Program-made: the position numbers and the translations under genes | DNA from: Neospora caninum Liverpool | Taxonomy: Eukaryota > Apicomplexa > Conoidasida > Eucoccidiorida > Sarcocystidae | Assembly: GCF_000208865.1 (NCBI RefSeq) | Contig: NC_018396.1 | Coordinates: forward strand, 1,443,630 to 1,507,629 | DNA length: 64,000 nt | Reading direction: 5' to 3' | Notes under the pieces: model-generated | The model's database searches: none | Told to the model about the DNA's origin: nothing | Seen by the model: the letters and a program-made list of their open reading frames with translations, nothing else | In this document: piece by piece, positions 35,790-46,838 of the stretch | How positions within the stretch are numbered: position 1 is the first letter of the stretch | How the letters are laid out: each line of letters begins with the position of its first letter

Positions 35790-37908
35790 TGTGTCGAGCA
35801 GGGAATAATCAAGAGGAAAGTCGAGTGGTCACCTTTACGAAGGTATCGAAGGTTTGAAAACAGGCACAAAGAACAAAAAGGACAATCGACGAGGGAAAGG
35901 ATGCAAGTGAACAGAACAGGGAAAAGCACGCTCCTCCGGCCAATTAGGCAGGAGACAACGCAAAGAGTCGTGCTCGATGGTACGGATGTCCCTCGCGCGC
36001 AACGGCGATGGATCGTCCACTAGGAGGTGATGAGGTTGCGCAAAAACACGGAGAAAATCTCGACAGCGGAGACGGACGGAGGTTCCATCGAGACTGCACC
36101 ACCGACGTGTTGGTCGAGAAAGACCACCGGTTGCCGCCGAAGCGTCGGTACGAGGGTGCGTCTGCAGACTTCCTCAAAAAGACTCCGGTATCACATTTTG
36201 AGGCAGCACCTGTCCAAGGTAGGTTAGCCGCTCCATGGAAACGGGCACAGTTTTCATTCGATTCAAAAGGCGCTGATGGCGCCTGTGTGGGGTGGAAGGC
36301 CAAAGAGCTCAGCGCTTTGCATAGACTGCCCAATTATTTTTCTCGGCAGCTCTCAACTCGATACACTCCTGGGGCAGTCACTCAAAACACTTTTTCTCAG
36401 CGCGGTAATAGCCGCGAGGTTTATGAAGATGATCCACCAAATCCGCTGTGAGGGGAAGAAATGGGGCTTCTGTGTCCTCTCGAAAGAGCCTCTTGGAGTA
36501 AGCGGACAGCGCATAACTGCTGGGTAAAGTGTCGCGAAAACGCTCCAGACACCTTCGAAATTTCCACTGAATCTCGCGAAGACCGAGCACAAATTCACGA
36601 GTATAACTTCTTCAAACAAGTGAGCGTAGGGGCATCTGGTGGTGCAGAAACTGTCCCGATCCAACCTGTTACTGAAGAATGAAAAACCTACCAAAGCTGT
36701 AAGGACTTGCGGCTACGTGGGAAGGAAGACTTGGACACTCGGGCCCCCCATTGCTGTATTTCGGAAGCAATGTTGAAGAATGAAAGATAGCACATGCACC
36801 ACGCATCCTACACTTTTGGCATTGGCCCCGTACCTGGTACTGTTTGCAGCTTGCTGAGCGTTGCCTTTTAGATGCTACACAGCCTGTGAAGGCGATGGAT
36901 TCGGAACAAATTCCGGGCTGCTACCGAGTTTCAGCAATCACCGGATTAGAGATGCCGAGCACGACGGTCAAAGAGGGGCTGAATTGGTGTTAACTCGTCT
37001 AACTGCGTCTTACTTCTATTCTTAGATACTGGTTGGCAGTGGAGTTTCCTATCATATGCAAACTGTACTTTCTGCCGGGAAACAGGCACAGTCCTCGCCC
37101 AGATCATAACTAGTGCTACAGCTTGGCAAGGAAAAGGCCTCCATCCGCTAGGAACTAAACAATGTGTCTGGCTATATTCGCTATTTCGTCCAAAGGCACC
37201 ATTTGGCCCACGGAAAAGACGCGTTCTGTCCACAGCCAGAGTTCGGGACCTCAGCTTGCTTGGTAGTTCCAGCGTCTTGAACTTTCCTCGGGCTCCCCCC
37301 GTCAGGGTCGTAATCACGTGAGCACCAACGCTCCGTATACTCGCTCTCTCGGTTCGAATTGTTCACGCAATAATTAGTCGTAACCGTATTTTAGGGACTT
37401 AAGCCTGACTGAATATACGAAGAAGCTGCCACTAAGGGTCTCCTGTGTGAGGGAGGAGCTAGGCCGTTTGTCTTGCCGCTTGTCTTGCTGCTCGTATGCC
37501 AGAAACGTATTTGTGGAACGAATGGAATTGTCGTGAAGTGTGCGCCGCGGACATGCGTTGCCTTCGCTGCGATGTGCAAAGGCGCAATACCTTAAATTAC
37601 GTTTCTGAAACAACAGCCTTGCCGAGCAAGGCACAGACTCGCAGTTGAGGAACTGAATTCGGCGCGCAAGAGGGAAACACCACGCACATTTGAAGGAAGG
37701 AACTGATAGATGCTGACCATCGTTTTTACCGTGAGCAAGAGAACGGTGCTTTTTCGCGTGGTCAATCCCGTTACCTGGCACATTTTGTGGCCACCCGAAA
37801 AAGGCCTTTTCTTCCCCCCCCTGTCAGCTCTAGATTCTGGCAACGGGCGTGCACACGACGACGAGCGTGGACGGTCCTTCTCCCCAGTCTAATTTTCAGT
37901 CAAGAGCA
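35790..37908. other. tandem intergenic region
   Basis: Upstream region of eEF1B (minus) and 3' flank of lipoyl synthase (minus). It should contain the strong eEF1B promoter and 5' UTR. Short frames such as 36008-36451 (plus) lack domains and were not accepted. Confidence 0.4.
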
Positions 37909-40868
37909 TTACTCGTTTGCTCCAAATGTCGTTGTGGTCCCCTTCATTGTACCGACATCGGCTTCCAGCTTGACCTGTTTCACAGCTTCCCGACCGTTTT
38001 TTCTTGCACCATCAATAAGATGCTTCATGAAGTACTCCCCTGCCTTGTAAGATGAGCGCACCAGCGGGCCGCTAGCCACGTACTTGAATCCCATCTTCTC
38101 CGCAATCTCCTGATATTTTTTGAACGTTTCCGGAGCGACATATTCAACGACCCCTAGCTGCTGTTTTGTTGGCCGGAGATACTGACCGAGAGTCACAACG
38201 TCGACGTCGTGAGCGCGAAGATCCCGGAGAGTTTGGACAACCTCTTCTTCGGTTTCGCCGAGTCCAACCATTATCGAGGACTTTGTGAAGAGTGAGGGGT
38301 TGGACTTCTTTGCGAGCTGAAGGACACGTAGAGATTGGTCGTACTTTGCTCTCTTATCCCGAACGTAGGGGGTCAAACGCCGAACTGTCTCGATGTTGTG
38401 AGCGTACACATCCAACCCCGATTGCGCGAGTGTACGGACGGACTGCAGAAGCATAGCAAGCAGCGACAGAACCAAACAACCGTAGGACGGGAAGCCGTCG
38501 AATCCTCGAAAACGAGCGGCAGAGGTCAGCATCACGCCGCTGGGACACACACGTGGTTGCGCCAATCAACGCTGTCAGACAGCTAAGCAACGGACAGGCA
38601 GCACCAGCGACAAGACGCCAGACCCAAACACACATTCCTTCACCGCAGCAAAATGCAAGTACAAAACATTGCATCACGATGCAATCTGCACTGAGGGTAA
38701 GGTGGGAGTGCGTTCAACTTAATTCTTCTGCGGCGACCACCGGGCCGCCACGCACGCGAAAAAAACTGGCAGGAGTCTCGCTTGGTAACGCTGCTATGCG
38801 TGCGAGCTATACCGCAGTTCGTCTCTCGGCTCCTTTAGTAGAATTGTTCAACACTACGTCAAAACGCCACTGCTGTCACCACACTGTAGATCAGAGAGAA
38901 AGGAGAGGCGACAGGGCGAAAGCGGCCCAGGACTGACCTCTTCCATTCCTTGGAAATCCGAGACAAGGCATTCGATGAGCATCGAAGGCTTCGCCTTTTT
39001 GACCAGCTGGACCGTTCGAGCGAAGTGACCTGCGCCTCCGTCGGGCATGTCGTCTCTGAAACGCAGAGCAAGGAAATATAGCCCTGTCCGGCTGTTCGCG
39101 ACAGAAGGCTGGGTGTGTGCTGGCCGCAAAGGAAGCCTCTGTGTGAAAACGCGTTTGCCTGTCTCTTGTCATGCTCTCTTGGCCACTTGGTCCCGGCTCT
39201 GTCTCTCACAAGCTCGAGATGCCTCACCAGATGACCAGTTGAGCTCCGGCGGACCACACTGTACCCACACATGCAGGGGTTCGAAACAGTTTCTGTTCAA
39301 CAGTTCGGTCCCTCCTCTGACGACCAGGTGTTGTGCTCGACTGCGCCCCCTTGCGTGGTCCACGTTCAACCAAAGCGGAGAGGATCCTCATCACGATCCC
39401 TTGCTGCTCTGTCTCCGTCTCTCTCCAGGCGTGTCTCCAGTTGTGCTGCGTCGCCTCTGTCTCCTCGCCCGCCGCCGCTGCGCCCTACCTGTCGACACTT
39501 GTCATGACAACGTAGTCGATGTCCCACTTGGCCACCGCATCCGCGACTTTCTCGGGTTCTAATGGATCGGGAGGAGGCGGTTTGCTCGACGTTTTGATTG
39601 CACAGAATCGACATCCTCGCGTGCACGTGTCGCCCAAGAGAATTAGAGTGGCAGTTCCTCCGTTCCAGCACTCCCCGATGTTCGGGCACTGGGCCTCTTC
39701 GCACACCTGCGTGGCACAGAGAGCAATCGCACAGCACCGACGCCAGTAACTCGGAGACACCACGAAACACGAAGGGCCAGAACGTTCCCGGAAAAACGGG
39801 AAATGCCATTCGAGAGAGTAGCCACACAAGAGAGAAATTCAAACGGTGCGCCTGAGTCATCGAGAGCGAGAAATGCGCGCATCCTACGAGTCTCTCCGTA
39901 CGCCCTATTTACTGGTCGTTCTGTGCCTAACCAGGGTAAGCCTTGCTGCTGCCCAAAGCAGTGGCCATAAGCCAGAAATATTCTTCGAGTTCACTGCCGC
40001 ACCCTTCTCGCAAACCCGTTGCCTCCCTTAATGAAAGACACACGCATAGACTTTACATAGCTTGGCAAGCAGTATAAAGATATATGTAAATGTATACAGA
40101 TATATATATATATATGCATGTACATCAACGTCAGCGTTTGGGCATCGCCTGATGCGATCTGTTGCGCTGCGACCACATAGAGGTACGCCCCTCCACCAGG
40201 GTCGGGATCGCATCTCTGTCCACCTCCCCATTCGGTTCACTGTTTGGACTTGTGTGTGTCTCCTTCCTTTCAGTCGTTTCGAGTGTCCGTTTGTGACCTA
40301 CCGTGTGGAGGTCGAGGCCACGGATTTGTCTTTGCAGCTGTTGATAGCGTGATTCTTCTGCTCCACGAGATGCAGCGTGTGGAGCTGGGACGTGGAACCA
40401 GTCGGGGCGCGGACCAGCCGTGGTTGTCCCGACGCGGGGAATGACTGCGCCTTTGTTTCCGCTTTGGGGGGAAACGGCGCCTTTTTCAGACCCACAGGAC
40501 CGCCCTTGGGATCCGCAGCATCCAGCGAAAAGGGGGCTTCCGGCCGGATCAGCCGACGCCCGCGAGGCGCACGGGAGAGACACCTGTGAGGGCCGCGACG
40601 GCAGCGCATGCGGGTGACCCGCGGTGGAGATAGTCAAACAAGAAGATGAACAAGGTGTAGACGGTGACAGAGGCGTCGACACGAAGGTGAGACGAAGACC
40701 AGCGCGCGATGCAAGTGAAACGCAGTCGGAAGACAGACTGCGAGACGGCCGGCGAGGAGACGCGAGAGCGGAAGCAGCAGAAGAAGATCCTCGAGCACAA
40801 CGAGAGAAACTCACAGCCTCCGATTCAGAAACAGGCGACAACAGACACAGCAGAAGAAGCGTCGTCAT
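37909..40868 (-). CDS. lipA: lipoyl synthase, apicoplast-type leader (4 exons, 478 aa)
   Basis: Radical-SAM enzyme that inserts two sulfurs into protein-bound octanoate; in apicomplexans it serves lipoylation of the apicoplast pyruvate dehydrogenase E2. Exons in reading order: 40868-40302, 39706-39489, 39055-38938, 38442-37909; phases 0, 2, 0 close. The ATG at 40868 gives a hydrophobic signal-peptide core at once ([20 protein letters not shown]), then some 140 Ser/Arg/Pro-rich residues, a classical bipartite plastid leader. An in-frame upstream frame open to 41165 would add 99 residues and bury the signal. The catalytic part starts near RPDWFHVP. The auxiliary-cluster cysteines are C191, C196 and C202 ([12 protein letters not shown]). 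The radical-SAM cluster is C217-x3-C221-x2-C224 (CTRGCRFC). Then come [41 protein letters not shown] and the conserved [13 protein letters not shown]. All LipA hallmarks are intact. Confidence 0.95.
40100..40115. repeat. TA microsatellite in intron 1 of the lipoyl synthase gene
   Basis: Eight TA units within a longer AT-rich patch (40075-40120). Confidence 0.85.
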
Positions 40869-43229
40869 CGTTGACAGGCGCCGCTGACAAGATGGCGAAA
40901 GCCGCGCTGCGCCGAAACAACTGAACGCGTCCCTCGTAGCCCAAGGCGGCGACCCGTCCTCCGCCCGCGTGGCGCTGTTGGAGCGGAAAAGATTTGCCAT
41001 CTGTCGACACGCGCGTCCGGAACGTGCGGCGTACAGGGCTCTGCTCCCTTGCACGTGGATCTGCGCGGGAGGCGGCTGAGATTCCAATCTGTGTTTCTCG
41101 CTTTCTCCCTTGTGAGCTAGCTTGAGGGTTTCCCTCTCCCCGGAGTGTGGCGCTGGAGTGTCCACGAATGAGGAAAGGGACGAGCGACGAGTTCTTTCCG
41201 TTCCGCTGTCTCTTCAGAGCGCGCGCACACGCCCGGAGGGTAGAACCAGATGGCGAAGAAGAGAGAGGGAGGCGCGAACGAAAACGGCACAGCCTTCCTA
41301 TTTAAACTGTGTAGTTTGTGTCGGGGAATTTCCGCTGTGTCAACGCACGGCACCTGTAGAGAAGCGCCGCACGCGGGTAGCGGCAACGGAGCGGCACCCC
41401 TCACCACGTGAGTGAGACAGTAGAGAAAGGAGAGGCAACGGCGACGAGGTATTCTTTTCAGGCCATGACGTTTCTCCGTGCCTTCTTCTCGACTCCTCGT
41501 CTGACTTCAGAACGGACGCACCCCGCCGCCCGCCCCCTCGAGACGAGCGCGGCGAATTGCCCAAGCCCCAGCAGTCGGGACGGACAGTCTGTGTCTTTCT
41601 GTCTCTCCTTCCCGTCTCTGCGTGTTCCACGCGAAATCCGTCCGCTCGCTTGCCACCATTTACGAAAACTGAAACGAAGAGACGGATGCAGGAACGCACC
41701 GCGTGCGCGTGGACGACGGCATTCAGTCGGATCCCCTCCGGGGGTCAAAGGGGTTGCTGCTGGAGACGTCACGACACCTGTTGTTGAAACCGCGACGCGA
41801 GCAGGGAATTCCACAGAAACTTGCAAGGCGATGCAAACAACTCTGCAACGTGACAGCGGAAGACAGGCCCTCCTGGAACAGATTCTTCTTCCTGCAACGA
41901 CGACGCGCCACGAGACAGAACCAATCTCAAAGGTGTACCGCATCCGTCGACGATCTGCACAGCGCTGTCTCCCCAACTGGTACCGAATGGGACAAAGGAA
42001 CGCCAGAGGAGACGCGGGACGAGCTCAAAAGGTTTCCTGGGCTGTGTTGAGGAACACACCGCAAATATTTGTCCGATAGCAATGGAGACAGGGAAAAGCG
42101 CGCCCGCGCCCCCGCTAGAATCGAGAAACTTTGCATCTTTGCAACACGAGCGGTCCGCTGTTACAGTTCGTGTCGCGCGACGAAGTCCAGCATGCGCACG
42201 GAGCCTGCCTCCCTCGCGGCGCGCGCCGGCCCCCAAACCAACGGTCGCATTTGCAGGGCGGCAATCGAGTAAGACAGAGATATCACAACTTCGCGTCGAG
42301 TAGCTACGGAGAAGTCGCATGTCTGTGCACTTTTCCCACCAGTTTTCCTCCAGGCACAGAGACAGGCCAGCCTCCAGAGCTCGTTTTCAACGCAGTGTGT
42401 GTCAGCCAGCCGTCCAACCACCTGCGGAAAGGGTATGGCCCGTCGTCCAACTTAGTCACTCAGTTTTGAGGTGGCGTGCGAAACATCGGACTTTTTAGAT
42501 GGAATTACGTGGAAGAACTTCACATAGCTTGCGGTTGCCGTATAACTCGTCGTTGAGGGCGGGGGATTGCTAGGCGGTTGCGTCATTCGTCTCTTCATAT
42601 GACCAAGTGACTGCCTGCGGCATTCACCGACCGTTTGCACGAGAAGACGGCAAAATCCGCCATTTTCCAGATTATTCTTAGCAACGGTTTCTCGGCTAGC
42701 TGTGCTGTTTCACGTGCGCATGTCCGTTTCCTTCTTCGTCCGTCTTGCAGGCAAGCGTTGTTTTCGCTGTCACTTTTCCACGAACCGATTCGCCGCTGTG
42801 GTTAGCCCCCTCCCGTGCCAACTTCGAGGCGGGGACGACGAGTCGTTACCCCGGCCCGGCCAAACCAGCTCTACCAGGACGTCCTTCTCTTCTGGTTCTG
42901 CCAATCCCGTTTTCTCGCAAAAGCGCCATTTCGTCTCCGCGACTTTCTCTCCCGCATTTTTGTTACGGTGGTTGTGGCTGGTGGCACAGTTGTACTCCAC
43001 TGAAGTGTCTAGACACGCGAGAAATTGCCGTGTGAATCGTTTTCTAGCAGCATCGCCTGTATCGTGTTCGGTTACTTGTCTTACTGTTTGGGAGACCTGG
43101 TGTGTTTCCCAGGAAATATTTGTCGGGATCTTCTGTCGTGGTCCGTGCCGCGCTTTTTCCGAGTGTTGTTGTTTTTTTCTCCGCGCTTTTCAGTTGCTGC
43201 CCCCTGCGTCCAACCGCGGCCTCTTCACA
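40869..43229. other. 2.4-kb divergent promoter region
   Basis: Separates lipoyl synthase (minus) from the alpha/beta hydrolase (plus). Open frames extend upstream of both chosen starts (to 41165 minus and from 42702 plus), so alternative N-termini or 5' UTR are possible. No independent gene was supported; the 41408-42079 plus-strand frame has no domain. Confidence 0.4.
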
Positions 43230-46118
43230 ATGGGCAATTCCCAGGGGAACGCTCGGATGCGTTCGCCCAATGACATCTCCGACGTTGCTCGTGGAAAAGA
43301 CGGATGGGTTGAACTGGATCGTGACGAAGCGTGCCGGTTTGTGTCTCTTGAGGCTCCCATCACTGACGCAGTCGAGTTTCCCTATGATAACAAGCCTGAG
43401 CACGGTTCCTTCGTGAATGTCCAAGGTCTCCGTATCCATACGTATTTCTGGTACCCTCAAGCGTCGCAGTCGAGAACCTCTGGTGCAGGTTTGAGAGAAT
43501 CAACTTCGCGTCCTGACGCGTCTGCCTCCCCTTTGCTGCCCCAGCGACACTCTTCTTGCTCGCCTACTGCGTCCTTCTCGACACTCGGCGCAGGACAGGC
43601 CGCGCCGTCTTCTAGCCTTGATCGCAACAGAGGGCCGACGAAAGTCGCCCACGCTGGATTTTATCCTCCGCATCCGTCTCCATCCGTCACATCTGTCCCC
43701 CGACATGCGCTTCCGACGTGCAACGGGAGACGCGCCTACACAGCAGACCATCTGGGGGCGGCGTCCGGCTCACTGCCCGCACCAGAACAGGCTCTTCTCG
43801 ACAAAGCGACAGCTGTGTGCGGCGCTCGAGGAGTCGTGCTCCTTCTCCATGGCTACTGCAACCACTCCCGCCTTGCCTGGCTTTCCAAACCTCTGCCGCC
43901 GGGTCACAGGCGAAGAGACCCGACGGTGGTTGGGTACCCAACCGTCTCTGAAGCTTTGTCGGTGCCTGCGGCCGTCGCTTCAAACAGTTCGTGTCGATCC
44001 GAAGCGGACGAGCAAAGCTTCGACTTTTCGCCCGCCGCCACTCTCTCCACAGCTGGGAGTTGGAAAAACGCGCTAGAGGGTACATCGGAGTTCAAACCTG
44101 ATCCGCCGGGGCGAGTGGCGAGCCGCTCGCGAGCGGCGTCGCTGACGGCTGAAGAACCGGCCGGAGGGTGCGATCGAACTGAAGGATGGGTGGAGACAGT
44201 TGGGGACGCCAGCGTCTCTGCGTCATGGCATATTCAGTATCAAGGTAGTTGGGTGGAAGCGCTAAACCGGGCGGGCTTTCTGGTCGCCGCCATGGATTTC
44301 CAGGGCCACGGCCTATCTGAGGGTTGGCAAGGGAAACGTGGGAGTGTGAACCGGTTGGATGACCTCGCCCTGGACGTCATTCAGTTTATCACTATCATTC
44401 GCCGTCGCTGCCAATTCCTTCGCGGAGTGTACAGACACTGTGTGCACGATGGGAAGCATCGAAGTGGTTCAAGGGAGGTCAAGGAGGGTGCAGAACGGCG
44501 GCCAGACTCCGAGCGACAAACGAGCAGCAAGCCACGCCGCGGGATGCCAACGAGCGAGATGGAGCCAAACGGTGGAGAAACGAAGGAACAGTCCACTCAG
44601 GAGAGCAACGGAGGAATTGACAACGATGAGGAAAATCCTCCGATTTTTCTTCTGGGTGTATCTTTAGGTGGATGGGCAGCTGCCAGGACGATTCAGCTGC
44701 TCGGCGATCCTAAAGCTGTAGCTTCGCTCTTCTTAGTTTGTGACCCGAACGGGCCTCTGCCCCAGTTTTCCGGCATCCTGACGCCACACGCAGCTGCCAG
44801 TCCACCTCACAGCGGTGCCTCTGCTGGTCCGCTTCCCTTCCCCATTGAAAAGCAACTGACGTCCTCTCTCTCAGCCGCCCGGGTTTCTCGGCAGCGACAG
44901 TCTTCCTCTTTTGCGAGTCTTGGCGCTTTGTCATCCGTTGGGCAAACGCAAACGTCCCTTACCACTGCAGGTGTATCGGGCTGCGTGCTTCTCTCGCCGA
45001 TGTTGGATCTCTCTTTCGTGAAGAGTGCAACAAAATATAATCTCTACCGACACCTGATGGTTCGTTTAGCAGAGTGGGCACCAAACATGGTTGTCTCCCG
45101 GCCTCTTCCCAATAAGGAATATCCCTACCTGGAGGCGCACATGCAAAGAGATAAGTATACGTATAAGGGTGGTTCGCGATTGCGAATGGTGAGGGAAATG
45201 TTTGAAGGAACTGACACGATTCTCCATCCAGAGTGTCTCTCCCTCATATCTGAGAGTACCTGCGGGGCGCTCCTGGTCATGCACAATCTTCTCGACGGTG
45301 TCTGCGGAGTCGAGGGGAGTCTGCGTCTCTTCCATGGTGCCACAAGAATCAGAGACAAAAGCTTTCTTGCGGTGAATGCGTATGTGGATGGCACTGCGTC
45401 TACTCAGCACCTGAATCCTGTGGAGTTCAGCACGGGCGCGCCAGCGGAAGTTTTGGCGCGATTCGGAACAGGCGCGCTGCCTGCACCGGCCTCTACACTC
45501 GCTGGATGTGGAAGCCCAGAAGTGCTTCAGCCGCTCCAGGAGACTAGAGAAGGTGTCAAGGCGGCGGGAGGAAGTATGGATCTCGAAGGACAGGCAGCGG
45601 CTCAGGATCCGCATGCAACGCCCTGTGCTGTGACCGCAGAGATTCGATGCGGTCTGGCGCACGACCTGTCGGAGGGCACAAGTGAAAGCGTTGAGCGAAA
45701 GAGGACGCCAAGCCAGCATCGTCACCAAGGCACAGAGGCCAGAGACTCAGTATCCGGTCCAGCGGTCGGTAAGGAAGAAGTGGGTACAGAGGAAGTTTGC
45801 GACGTCACTTCTTTGAATGCCCATGAAGGCGGGAAGTCGCAGCAGCAGGAGAATGTTGAGAGGGCAGGTAAGGCCATCACGAGCTGCACGTCTTCCACCG
45901 TCAGATGTGTACCCTGTAAAAACGACGGGGAACGTGTTTTACCAAGGAATTTATATGTCGAGTGCAATGTGGAAGCGGCACTCATTGAAAAAGTGCGGGC
46001 GTATGCGGATCCCCAGCTGCATGGATTGGACGTATACCATTCACTTCCGTCGGAACCTGATGGAGAAAAAATCCTCGCTCGAGTTATGCAGTGGCTTCTA
46101 CAGCATGCACGGATCTAG
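43230..46118 (+). CDS. alpha/beta hydrolase (monoacylglycerol-lipase / S33 type), N-myristoylated, 962 aa
   Basis: Serine hydrolase of the lysophospholipase/monoacylglycerol lipase type; substrate unknown. The ATG at 43230 is preferred over the frame open from 42702 because it gives MGNSQGNARM, a strong N-myristoylation signal (G2, S-rich positions 4-6) pointing to a membrane-attached cytosolic protein. The core fold is spread out by low-complexity insertions: an oxyanion segment VVLLLHGYCNHS near residue 205, AMDFQGHGLSEG near 355, the nucleophile elbow LLGVSLGGW with S478, LLSPMLDLSFVKSA, a catalytic Asp candidate D689 (LVMHNLLDGVCGV) and His candidate H937 (DVYHSLPSEPDGEKIL) near the C-terminus. 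All three triad members are present in the right order. Usual members are 280-400 aa; here disordered Ser/Pro/Glu-rich inserts sit after the N-terminal strands, between strands, before the Asp region and between Asp and His. Single exon, convergent with the next gene. Confidence 0.85.
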   Translation: MGNSQGNARMRSPNDISDVARGKDGWVELDRDEACRFVSLEAPITDAVEFPYDNKPEHGSFVNVQGLRIHTYFWYPQASQSRTSGAGLRESTSRPDASASPLLPQRHSSCSPTASFSTLGAGQAAPSSSLDRNRGPTKVAHAGFYPPHPSPSVTSVPRHALPTCNGRRAYTADHLGAASGSLPAPEQALLDKATAVCGARGVVLLLHGYCNHSRLAWLSKPLPPGHRRRDPTVVGYPTVSEALSVPAAVASNSSCRSEADEQSFDFSPAATLSTAGSWKNALEGTSEFKPDPPGRVASRSRAASLTAEEPAGGCDRTEGWVETVGDASVSASWHIQYQGSWVEALNRAGFLVAAMDFQGHGLSEGWQGKRGSVNRLDDLALDVIQFITIIRRRCQFLRGVYRHCVHDGKHRSGSREVKEGAERRPDSERQTSSKPRRGMPTSEMEPNGGETKEQSTQESNGGIDNDEENPPIFLLGVSLGGWAAARTIQLLGDPKAVASLFLVCDPNGPLPQFSGILTPHAAASPPHSGASAGPLPFPIEKQLTSSLSAARVSRQRQSSSFASLGALSSVGQTQTSLTTAGVSGCVLLSPMLDLSFVKSATKYNLYRHLMVRLAEWAPNMVVSRPLPNKEYPYLEAHMQRDKYTYKGGSRLRMVREMFEGTDTILHPECLSLISESTCGALLVMHNLLDGVCGVEGSLRLFHGATRIRDKSFLAVNAYVDGTASTQHLNPVEFSTGAPAEVLARFGTGALPAPASTLAGCGSPEVLQPLQETREGVKAAGGSMDLEGQAAAQDPHATPCAVTAEIRCGLAHDLSEGTSESVERKRTPSQHRHQGTEARDSVSGPAVGKEEVGTEEVCDVTSLNAHEGGKSQQQENVERAGKAITSCTSSTVRCVPCKNDGERVLPRNLYVECNVEAALIEKVRAYADPQLHGLDVYHSLPSEPDGEKILARVMQWLLQHARI

Positions 46119-46805
46119 TTCGATGGCAGACAACGTTGGAGAAGCCTTGTTGCGTGAGGCCTCTGAAGTGAAATTCCTCGATCGCTTAACAATGAATGGG
46201 AGGGTTACTACGCTGGAAGCTGCCGGAGAACCCGTACATCGACTAGTGAGTGGTGGAAAAAGGAAGCACAGGAGGGAGAGGAGGGGGAAACGACGAAGTG
46301 TATCGAGCCCAGTCGCATTTCAGAAGAGAGCGACTGAGCACGCTGAAAGTTCAAGAGGACTTCCGGCCAGTTGAAAACAGCGCACGGGGGAATGTGGAAG
46401 GGGGCCGTGCTCGAAGGGCAGCACGAGGAAATTATTTGGACCGAAAAGAAAGCAGATGGGTGTTGTGAACAATCGCAAGAAGTTCCTGCGTACGTTGGAT
46501 ACGGTTCCCACAGAAAGCATATTAGCGTCCTACCGGACTTACTGCGTCCGCGTGGAATCCGGGTCGCTGGCTGATCCATATAGAAAGGCTTTCACGCGGT
46601 ATCTTCAATTGACTTGTCTCGTGCAGTGTCATGTAGGAGTTAGTTCATATTTAGATTGAGCGCATCACTTGCCAGGTTGTAGAATCATGCAGATGACAGG
46701 GTTAGTGGGCACCTAGAGAGACGAAAACGAGATCCGAGATTGGCGTTTGCATGAAAACCGGGTAAACCGATGTCGCTGGATGTTCTCGTTTGACGTTCTG
46801 AGGCA

Positions 46806-46838
<33 letters not shown>

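Noticed and set aside
40131..41165. full 344-codon frame taken as lipoyl synthase exon 1
   Set aside because: The donor at 40302 ends the coding part; residues past it are intron. The upstream 99 codons would bury the signal peptide, so 40868 is preferred.
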